Assembly (NCBI RefSeq): GCF_032062135.1
Contig: NC_092858.1
Location: forward strand, 127,879,840 to 127,943,839
Origin: Pyxicephalus adspersus
Taxonomy: Eukaryota; Chordata; Amphibia; Anura; Pyxicephalidae
Direction of reading: 5' to 3'
Length of the DNA: 64,000 nt
The translations under genes were made by a program, and so were the position numbers. Below are positions 55,532-64,000 of the stretch, piece after piece (the stretch's first letter is position 1; the number at the start of each line of letters is the position of its first letter). The notes under the pieces were generated by a model. It searched no databases and had not been told where the DNA came from. It saw only the letters and a list, made by a program, of their open reading frames with translations.

Positions 55532-57478
55532 AAAAACTTTATATGGTGAGGCATAATGCTTAACATAATGAAAAACATTTTTTGGGATTACACACATTTA
55601 ATGGTTTTCCATGCAGGGAAGCTTATGGGCATGGTTCTTTTTATGACAGGCACAGGGACATACAGTATGCCTAAATTTAATTATACAACTTGATAATCAG
55701 TCATAATGATGATTGTGCATCTCTAAAAAGATGAAATAATCATCTGATGTAGTAAATAAGTAAAACGTTACTATGGCATTTTCATAATTGAATTTTATGT
55801 AATATATTTATTTATAATACTTTATATAGCAGTAAATATGTTCTATAATTTTATGTACAAGGCTAAGACAATGTTTATTTTGGTGCTAGTGTATCTCTAC
55901 TTGATTTATGACTGCAGAAAACTATAGCGTAATCTACCCAAGTACAGAGTAAACATTTTGTATAAGTGCATGTTCGATAAAAAACCTTACTTGTAGGTGG
56001 ATCCCTGCCAAATACTCAATCTGTTAATGAGACAAACTATTTTAGCTGGGTAAAAAGCAAGCCACCATGTGTTTATGGGATTTCTGTCACTTAAACAGAG
56101 CTAGAACAGATGCGGATCTTAACAGTGTGTCGGCAATCCACTTTGAATTTTCCATTTCAAGCTTCAAAAATTTGAGAATACAATCAGCTACCATTAACAT
56201 TACATTTGCTGTTTTCTTGGAACTTATTGCTTTGATTTGAAACTGTCATCTTAAATAAGAGATTGTTTACTACTGCTGTAAATGCATTTCATGAAAGAAT
56301 ATTCAGAGATAGAGATATGGAGACAATTCTAATGGCATTGTAGACAGGATATAAAAAACCATTGTACTTTACATTTTTTTCACTCTTTACTTGGGCAGTA
56401 ATAAACTGCCACATGAGTGATTTAGAATAAAAAATATCCTAATAACTGTCCATGTTTAGTTTAAAAGTAATGTTAGTGGGAATATATAAAGATGTTCTGA
56501 TCTCCCCTCAAACTTGAGTCATGTCACATGAGACTGTTAGAGATGACTGGAGTTACAGCCCCTCTACAAATCTTCTATGACCCCTATAAAATGACTTGTG
56601 CCACATATGATATTTCAAGCAAAGTACATGATACAAACATAAGGATGATAAGAGTTAAGAAAACACAAAACAAAGGATTAACAGTACAGTAGAACTGAAG
56701 TAATAGCTGGTCTAAATAATATTTTCACTGCACAAAACCCCTAAGGGCCACATTGTAAAAGTCAAAGAGCTGCATATGACCCCAGCCATAGTTTGGGCAT
56801 CAGGGCCTTAAAAGTTTATACTGACACATATTAATTATCATACATGCACTTAACACAAATAACATTTGTATACCTAATAGTATGCCCACATAGTTTACCT
56901 TATTTATGGTAATATGAATTCTGTGAAATTCTTTGAAGGATAAACATATAAAACGCCATGTGTGGTTAATAGTAAGACAGTAGGAACATTCCTGAAGTAA
57001 ATTGTAAAAAAATTTGTTTTTTAGAACCCAACTGCAGATTGGCACCCCACCCCCACCTTTAAATAATTATTTATGTGCAACAATCACAGCAAGTGCTTAA
57101 AAACCGAGACATTATTAGAGTTTGTTACACACTTTATTTGAGGACACAGCGCCCTCTGTTGGTGCCCAACAATAAGGTAAACAAGAAAAAAAAGAAGCTA
57201 ATACAGAACTAATTAGGGTTCCCTAAGGGTTAATAGGGCACTTAAATGTTATGTAACACAGGGGAAGCTGCAATTTCTCTGGTTTTAAATTGACAAAGGG
57301 TAAGCCATTTTGCAATATCTATTATCTCTGAAGGATTTTATTGCTGAGATATCAGTGCTTAGGTCAGTTGGCAGACTTACTAATTCCATCATAAAAAGAA
57401 TCCTACTTTAACTGCTAGATATCATTATTCACTTAAATTTAAAAAGGAAATTTCTAAACATTTTTTTATGAGGAAGTA
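55532..57478. other. Stretch without recognised features
   Basis: AT-rich, no gene or clear repeat ends seen. Confidence 0.55.
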
Positions 57479-58099
57479 AGTAAACAGTTAAACAGTGGAG
57501 AAGCAGTTGATATTGTATACTTGGAGTTTGCAAAAGCATTTGAAACTGTACCCCACAGACAGTTAATATGCAAGTTAGGGTCAATAGGTTTAGAAATAAA
57601 ATGATAAATAAATGATTTTGGGGTTTGGGATTAAAAGTACCATTTCTGTTTTTGCAGATGGCACCAAACTATGTAACGGAATTAAGTCCATACAGGATGT
57701 CTATAATCTAGAAGCAGACCTGGATGTACTGTTTGATTGGGCAGCAAATTGTGGCAGATTGTGGCAAATGATATTTAATATAGATAAATGTAAAGTTATG
57801 CACTTGGGCGCTAACAACATGCATGCTTCATACTGTCTAGGGGGAATACACTTGGGGGAGTCAGAAATGGAAAAGGATCTGGGGGTTCTGGTAGATCATG
57901 GACTTAACTACATGCAACAACATGACTTAACAACATAGACCAGGGGTCTGCAACCTGCGGCTCCGGAGCCGCATGCGGCTCTTCAGCCTCCTTGTTGTGG
58001 CTCCCTTCGGCTGCCGCGGGGAGATCTCTGATGGGGGATCCCCTTCCTCCCAAGACACTGCGGAGGAGGGGGATTCCCTATCCGGTGTTCTAATGAAAA

Positions 58100-58980
58100 T
58101 AATCTACCAGTGAAATAAATCTACCACGGGGCGTGTACAAATGGGTGTGTACAATGACATCCCCCTCCTTTGAACCCCAATTCCTCTGGAATGAGGAGAT
58201 GTACAAAACCAAAAATGTAGGTTCAAGTGGGGGACACCTGTGACTAACACCCCCTAAAATTTAATTATTAGGCTATCATCAGAACATAAAGAACTCTGCC
58301 CATCAAAAAAATCTACCGTTACACATTGCTGGAGGCACCTGAACCCCAATTTCTTTGGAACAGAAAGGGGGTACAGGTGAACAAAATTAGAGGTGCAAGT
58401 GGGGGACACCTGTGGCTAACACCTCCTAAAAACTCCACCCATCAAAAAACCCCTACCCTGTTACACATTGTTGGAGGCTTCTAGCACCTAAACCCCAATT
58501 TATCTGGAAACGGGGGTACAGGTGAAAAAAATTTGAGGTGCAAGTACGGGACACCTGTGGCTAACACCTCCTAAAAATTCATAAAAACTCTGCCTATCAA
58601 AAAAATCTACCCTGTTACACATTGCTGGAAGCATCTAGCATCTGAACCCCAATTTCTCTGGAACGGGGAGGAGGCGGTACAGGTGACCAAAATAGAGGTG
58701 CAAGTGGGGGACTCTTATGGCTAACACCACCTACAATTGAATCGCTAAGGCATCGTCAGAAAATAAAGAACTCTGCCCATCAATATAATCTACCCTGTTA
58801 CACATTGCTGGAGGCTTCTAGCACCTGAACCCCAATTACTCAAGATTGGGGGGTACAGGTGAACAAAATTAAAGCTGCAAATGAGGGACACCTGTGGCTA
58901 ACACCCCTTAAAATTTCATCGCTAAGGCATCGTCAGAACATAAAGAACTCTGCCCATCAAAAAAATCTACCCTGTTACGT
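58100..58980. repeat. Tandem array of about 150-183 bp units inside the hAT element
   Basis: Five units can be anchored on the word AACCCCAATT at about 58172, 58341, 58490, 58644 and 58827. Each carries TACAGGTGA.CAAAATT, GTGGGGGACACCTGTGGCTA, a stretch AGAACATAAAGAACTCTGCC present in most units, and TCTACCCTGTTACACATTGC. Spacing varies (169, 149, 154, 183), so units differ by internal deletions. Confidence 0.85.
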
Positions 58981-59037
58981 TAGAAGCCTCCAGCTTCTAA
59001 TGTAACAGGATGATACGTTAGAAGCTGGAGGCTTCTA
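58981..59037. repeat. 20-bp perfect inverted repeat
   Basis: TAGAAGCCTCCAGCTTCTAA at 58981-59000 is the reverse complement of 59018-59037. Each arm is itself partly palindromic (GAAGC/GCTTC). It lies at the end of the tandem array and could form a stem with a 17-base loop. Confidence 0.9.
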
Positions 59038-59567
59038 GTGGCATAGTTCAGTGTTTAATTTATTTCAAAGTAGGCCTACACATGCACACTTGTTGTAACA
59101 GGTAAAATTAAAAAAATATTAAAACTTTTAAAAGTTTATAAACTGTGTTATGTTTTGCGGCTCCAGACTATTTTTCTTTAGTGGAAGAGGCAAAATGGCT
59201 CTTTTGATAGTAAAGGTTGCTGACCCCTGACATAGACTTAACAACATGCAATGCCAAGCTGCAATATCTAAAGCTAGTAAAGTACTTTCTTGTATTAAAA
59301 GAGGAAAAGACTGCAGAGATAGAGACATTATCCTGCCCCTGTACAAAGCATTGGTCAGACCACATCTGGAATATGCAGTCCAGTTTTGAGCACCAGTTCA
59401 CAAAAAGGACATTATGGAATTGGAGAGAGTCCAGAGAAGGGCAACTAAACTAACAAAAGGAATGGAGGAGCTCAGCTATGGGGAGAGATTAGCTGAACTG
59501 AATCTATTCTCCCTTGAGAAGAGACGTTTAAGGGGGAATATGATCTGTATACATGTGTACCTAGGAG

Positions 59568-60465
59568 GATATTTTGGGCTATCCCCTGGAGAGGGATACG
59601 TGGTCCAAGCTATGGGAAGCAGCAAACAAAAGCTCAATATGTACGCTTTCTAAAGAAAATCTTTACAAGATTTTGTTCCAATGGTATCACACGCCAGCTG
59701 TGTTGCACCGATTGTTTCCGGATGTAGATCCGGCTTGCTGGCGCTGCGGGTCCCATCACGGGACTCTGGAACATATTTTTTGGTCTTGTCCCCTTATTCA
59801 GGGATACTGGGGGAGAGTCGATGCGCTAATTGGGGAGGTGACTCAACAACGATTTGCCCTTGACCTGCTCCACCACCTTCTGGGATTGCCTCTTATGGGC
59901 CTCCCTAAACCCACCCGTCAGCTCATTACACATATTTTGGTAGCTGCTCGCACTTTAATTTCCACCAAATGGAAAGCCAGACTGCCCCCCCCCCCCCTTT
60001 AGAGGATCTATATGCTCGTATCCAGGATATACGCCTGATGGAGTACCTTACTGGCCTCCTCCGAAACAGGGTTGCGAAATTTGAATGGATATGGGAAACC
60101 TAGGATCCCTACTATACCAGTCTACAGGTTTAATATGTCACTGTTCCCGTGTATCAGTGAGCTCCCTACTCACCCTTGTTTGTCTCCCCCCACTCCCTCC
60201 CCCTCCCCCCATCCACCTACTTATTATGTTTACGCCCTTTTAATTAATTTTTTGTTCCTTTTTGTTTTATTTACCTATTGTTTATGTATCTTCACCGTTT
60301 ATTGGGTTTGAAAGAACGGTACTGCACTGCCACTATCTTACTGCCACTTATGCCAGAGATTTATGTAACATTATCGGATGTACCTATTATCCTGTATGTT
60401 CACGATATGTTTCTATGTATAAGTCTGATTGTCTCTGTATATGAAAATGTTCAATGCGCATGCGC
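59568..60465 (+). pseudogene. L1-like ORF2 C-terminal fragment and 3' UTR
   Basis: The frame reads [60 protein letters not shown] and, after a C homopolymer at 59987-59997 that breaks the frame, ARIQDIRLMEYLTGLLRNRV. This is the Cys-rich tail of an L1-like ORF2, with a 3' UTR up to TATATGAAAATGTTCAA. It is 5' truncated and lies in the CR1-like copy. The Cys/His pattern CWRCG...HGTLEH..W.CP is intact. Confidence 0.85.
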
Positions 60466-60521
60466 AGTCAGGGGCCGGTAATTTTAGTGGTCCGCGGGAC
60501 CGAAAAGGTTGGCGACCACTG
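60466..60521 (-). mobile_element. Single hAT end joined to the L1 fragment
   Basis: Read on the minus strand, the stretch ending at 60521 begins CAGTGGTCGCCAACCTTTTC, then GGTCCCGCGGACCAC and TAAAATTACCGGCCCC. This is the same terminus as the hAT MITEs at 18.7 and 48.1 kb. CR1 sequence resumes immediately after. No partner terminus is visible at the left junction near 59565. Confidence 0.8.
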
Positions 60522-60985
60522 ATATAGAGAACTCTCTTCCCAATTATTCACTTTGAGATCATTACAAAGAACAAGAGGGCATTCTTTGCGTCTGGAGGAA
60601 AAGAAATGTAATCTTTGGATAAGGAAGGGATTCTTCACTGTAAGGTTTGTGAAATGTGGAATAGGCTCCCTCAGGAAGTAGTTTTAGCAAGTTTTATTGG
60701 TTGCTTTAAGAAAAAGCTGGATGCTTTTCTTGAAGCACAGAAAATAACTGGGTATTAAAGTTTTAGGATAAAGATAAAAGGGACTGTTTATTCAGGAAGC
60801 ATCAGATTGCCTTACCGGATCAGGAAGGATTTTTTTTTTTCCAGTTGGAGCAAATTGAACCAGGGGTTTCTTTTTTTGACTTTCTCTGGGTCAAATTTGT
60901 CTATAGGAATTATCTGGAATATGGTTATTTCCCTAGAGGTTGAAGATGATGGACTTTTTTCAACCTAAATTTGTAATCCTTTGTA

Positions 60986-63170
60986 AATGCCAACATTTTA
61001 TTTAGAGCTGTACAATATATAGGGGCTGTATATGCATGCATAAAACGTACAAACCATGACACAGGAGAGGACCTAGTCCAATTGAGCTTACAATGAATAC
61101 AGAATGCATATTTGATTTTAAAGAGTATAAAACAGGAGATGCTCTAACATGTAGATGTAGACAGGAATGTCTAAGTGAATTGAAAGAATTATAACATGGA
61201 AAGCTCACTGCTGAAATATCCGGGACAAATAAAATATCTTGTGCTCACTGAGCCCACTACAGCAAAATATCACTTGTGGGTTGACTCACCCTATAATTGA
61301 CTATAAAATGATTGTCCTTCAATTAAACATATCTGGACTGATAACCAATACATAGAAATAAATACCAGCTTCTTTTTGGGTTTTCACTTGCAGGAAAAGA
61401 TCTGCAGCAGTCATGATTGGAAGGCATGATTTCTGACCCTAAACCTAAATCCCTGTCTGTCTTCAATCCATCAATAACAGACTAGATTTATTATCATTGT
61501 GCATGAAACAGGAAGACACTACAGTACTTACTGGAATGACATTGGATAAATAAAATAAAAAAGAAACAGTGCCGCAAAGTGGCCATATGAGCAAATTGCA
61601 TAAAAAGCTGTAGCAAATAAATTACTTATAGCCATCATAAAGTTAGACAGGATATCAATACATGGAGACAAACGGACTAAAATGTATGTCTTGCAGGAAC
61701 AAACAGCATGTCCAGCAGTATTTTGGATGAATTATTTATATTAGGACCTGAAATGTATCACCTAAATGTAGTAAAATGGAATCAAGTATTCATTTTACAT
61801 TTGCTGAAGTTTGAAGTAGAGTAAGCCGCATTTCACTTTTTCTTTTTCACACAAATAGCTGAATTTATTTGGAAAAATATACAATTACACATAATAAAAC
61901 AGTTGTACCTTCCAGGTGTGGTGCTGTCACTTACCTTCAGAAACATACCTATAGGCATAGATCAGGGGGTTGCAATTGGGCTAGATAAGGTGTGAGAGAG
62001 CTGGTACAATATTCTATCAAGCTACTATAAATACTAAACAAATGTTTTTTTATAATAGAAAAGCTGACAGTCAGTCTTTAGGCCCATTTTGTTATTCTTC
62101 TCCTCTTCTTACCCCCAACTGTTAGTAGATTTATTGGCTACAGAGCTTGCAATCATCATTGCCAGACTATAATAAATCCTGTCTGACACCAAGTGTAAAA
62201 AATGCCAGAGTACCTTTTAACTAAATGTTACTGAAGAGTTGTATTTCTGCAAAACATGTCGGGTAAAGGAGTTAAAGAATAACTGTGCGTAGAAACACTA
62301 AAAATTATGTAATAATATAAAAAAAAAAAAAAATTTCCTGACCACCAAACTGCAACATTCAGCATTTGTTGGATGTGGAGGTGGAAAGGTTTAAAACTTA
62401 GAGAAGCTAAAATCTTACACTACAAAAAAAAAAAAAAGTTGACGCTGAAAAATACCGAAGTTCAGACAGGTGGTCTGGTGGAGCAACTTGCCCAGCCACG
62501 CATCAGCCCCAACTTCTGTGGTAGTTTTAGGCACTGCAGTGGAAGACAGTACTGAACCTCTTACTTCAGCTCTATTATTTCCTTTAGGCTGCAGAAGGTG
62601 AGAGGCCACATGCCGCATATCAGCCATGAGCACAGTTCACTGGCTTGAGAACCACATCAACATTAATGTTATTATCTCTCCTGCAATCAATCCTACATTA
62701 GGCATACTTTATGTTAAAGTGTAAGTGTTAAGCAAAAAATGTTTTTCTAGTTTTGGATAGAGTGAAGAATGGTCACTAGAGTGAATAAAAATTAAAATAA
62801 GGTGCAAGATTCTTGTCATTTTTTTTAAACCTTTCCAGGGCTCTGTCAGAAATACTTCCCCTCATTCCTGGACCTGCTGACAATGTTTTACCAAAAGGAA
62901 GTGAAGCTCCCGCTACTGTGTGAACCCCCTTGGTATCCCTACATATAAAGCAAGACCAGCAGTCCTGCATTGTATGTGATGTTGAGAATGGTGACCAATT
63001 GAGTAGTAAAGAGAAACAGATTTAGGGAACTAGTCTTATGAAGAGAATGCTTGTAGGAATCTAATATCAATCTTCCCTAGAAAAAAAATAAAACATTTAC
63101 CCTTGCATTGTGGAGAGGGAACCGTTGAAATTCTATTTTATCCAGTATGAACTTCAAAGTCAAATATATT
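60986..63170. other. Stretch without a gene
   Basis: AT-rich. A degraded copy of the hairpin motif (CTGAAGAG...TGCAAAACATGTCGGG) lies at 62231-62263. An A run lies near 62321-62333 and another at 62425-62437. No coding feature is supported. Confidence 0.55.
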
Positions 63171-63396
63171 GGCCCTGATTTATTAAAGTTCTCCAAGGCT
63201 GGAGAGAATACACTTTCATCAGTGAAGCTGTGTAATTAACAAACCTGCAATGGATTTCCTAAAAGTCATTAGCTATTTTGTGAGCAAATGATTTTAATCC
63301 TGGATCAGATCCATTTTAGGCTTGCTGGAGCACCCAGCTTCACTGCTGAAAGTGTATTCTCTCTCCAGCCTTGGAGAACTTTAATAAATCAGGGCC
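63171..63396. mobile_element. Palindromic MITE (GGCCCTGATTTATT family), long arms
   Basis: The left arm GGCCCTGATTTATTAAAG, CTCCAAGGCTGGAG, AATACACTTTCA, AGTGAAGCTG is matched in reverse complement by the right arm over about 60 bp with few differences. The element is 226 bp, with a middle of about 105 bp. The termini match the copies at 43.1 and 46.4 kb. The hairpin-like arms and lack of coding sequence fit a MITE of unknown superfamily. Confidence 0.88.
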
Positions 63397-63657
63397 ATAG
63401 TGTTTTGTATCAATGTATACCACTGGTTGACTGCAAAACCGTTATATTGTTATGTTAAATATTTGCGTTACATGTATCTTCAAATTTATTGCTTTCCATA
63501 TGTTCACCTTTTTCTGACGTCTTCTGGTAGTTGTTGCGATGCCTAAAACTCTCAAATAGAACAAGGCTGCTACAATAAAGAACTTCAGCCAGTTATGGAA
63601 TGGGCACAACTTTCGCAAACTCAGGGCAAGCTTTGTTTCAACAGATCAAAATCAACT

Positions 63658-64000
63658 ACCGTATTTTTCGCCGTATAAGACGCTCCGGAATATAAGACGC
63701 ACCCAATTTTAAAGGAGGAAAATCTAGAAAAAAAGATTCTGAAAGATTATTCCTTCTGATCACTCATGTGCCATTCATACCGGTATTCCCCTTCTGATCA
63801 CTCTCTACCTTTCAAATTCCCTTTCTGATCACTCTGTGTCATTCAAACTCCCCTTCTGATCACTCTGTCATTCAAACTCCCCTTCTGATCACTCTGCTTT
63901 TTTTCTATTGTACTGCAGTTAGGACAGGGAACAGCAGGTGGCGCTGTGCCGGCTTCTTTCGCTTTGCTTTACAGACAGGAGAAAACACGATGCTGGCAGA
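63658..64000 (+). mobile_element. Interspersed repeat (GTATAAGACGC type), cut by the window end
   Basis: It starts ACCGTATTTTTCGCCGTATA and continues AGACGCTCCGGAATATAAGACGCACC, a well-known vertebrate interspersed repeat terminus with doubled ATAAGACGC. The other end is outside the window, so size and class cannot be given. Confidence 0.6.
63742..63889. repeat. Minisatellite, about 29-36 bp unit
   Basis: About five copies of a unit built on CCTTCTGATCACTCTGTGTC followed by ATTCAAACTC. Later units are more alike than earlier ones. It lies inside the repeat that starts at 63658. Confidence 0.85.

Larger units (their letters stand above)
45223..57478. other. NYX upstream intron or intergenic DNA
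   Basis: The first NYX coding exon should lie on the minus strand at higher coordinates, perhaps here, but it would be only about 40 coding bases and I could not find it. AT-rich sequence with scattered MITEs (separate entries). A purine-rich patch lies at 50780-50833. No other gene is recognised. Confidence 0.6.
57941..59229. mobile_element. hAT-type non-autonomous element, 1289 bp, with internal tandem array
   Basis: ACATAGAC occurs at 57933-57940 and 59230-59237, an exact 8-bp duplication. The ends are CAGGGGTCTGCAACCT and, inverted, CAGGGGTCAGCAACCT, with one mismatch in 16. GC-rich subterminal words (GCGGCTCCGGAGCCGC on the left, TTTTGCGGCTCCAGAC on the right) are present. There is no transposase; the interior is a tandem array plus a hairpin. 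It is inserted in the CR1-like LINE, so it is younger than that copy. Confidence 0.93.
57479..60985 (+). mobile_element. CR1-like LINE, 3' part, interrupted twice
   Basis: Reverse-transcriptase pieces read SGEAVDIVYLEFAKAFETVP near 57500 and VFADGTKLCNGIKSIQDVYN near 57640, with CKVMHLGANN after them. The 3' coding end follows at 59330-59560 (CCTGTACAAAGCATTGGTCA, GAGTCCAGAGAAGGGCAACT). The terminal segment is at 60525-60985, ending near CAACCTAAATTTGTAATCC. This is the conserved CR1 RT and 3' end. The FADD box reads FADG, so one catalytic Asp is lost, and sequence between the two RT pieces is deleted. An hAT element and an L1/hAT mosaic interrupt it. Confidence 0.85.

Noticed and set aside
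60072..60481. Frames of 60-79 codons after the L1 ORF2 tail
   Set aside because: They lie in the pyrimidine-rich 3' UTR of the L1 fragment and the joined hAT end.
62373..62970. Short frames near the end of the window
   Set aside because: 60-72 codons, crossing A runs, without domain likeness.

Overview
This is a piece of vertebrate nuclear genome: AT-rich, GT/AG introns with polypyrimidine tracts, long intergenic stretches and a high load of LINE and DNA-transposon copies. Repeat types point to an amphibian, most likely a frog. They include T2/Kolobok-like MITEs with TTAA sites, several hAT-type MITEs, Tc1 remnants, L1-like and CR1-like LINEs, and a DIRS-like tyrosine-recombinase element. 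Species cannot be named from the window alone.

Two protein-coding genes are supported. On the + strand, five exons between 6134 and 13240 encode the last ~207 residues of CASK, the MAGUK scaffold kinase: the guanylate-kinase-like domain and the C-terminus. A 3' UTR with several AATAAA signals follows (13241 to about 14.5 kb). Everything before 6134 is intron, and the upstream exons lie outside the window. On the - strand, 45202..43833 is the main coding exon of NYX (nyctalopin), the leucine-rich-repeat synaptic protein of retinal ON-bipolar cells. The short first coding exon was not found. CASK and NYX face each other tail to tail, as I recall them at human Xp11.4, so this is conserved synteny.

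The 29 kb between the two genes is mostly mobile DNA. From left to right it holds: a Tc1-like remnant with an assembly gap (16.7-17.8 kb); a small hAT MITE (18.7 kb); a pogo/Tigger-like element with TA target sites (19.3-20.1 kb); a second Tc1 3' end (20.2-20.4 kb); a badly decayed L1-like element at 20.95-27.83 kb that has itself been hit by an hAT element, an antiparallel L1 fragment and a TTAA MITE; a nearly full-length L1-like element at 29.5-35.5 kb with a clear target-site duplication but several frameshifts; and a decayed DIRS-like element (37.5-39.6 kb).

The 18.8 kb upstream of NYX (45.2-64 kb) holds more MITEs, including one with a perfect 31-bp terminal inverted repeat. It also holds a nested CR1-like LINE (57.5-61.0 kb), interrupted by a 1289-bp hAT element that carries an internal tandem array and by an L1 fragment fused to one hAT end. 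The window ends inside another interspersed repeat with a minisatellite.

I see no operon, CRISPR, tRNA or rRNA gene. I also see no convincing new multi-gene system. The most unusual signals are the recurrent hairpin-and-GAAACGCGT motif shared by several unrelated-looking repeat copies, and the nested transposon structures whose target-site duplications can be read directly.
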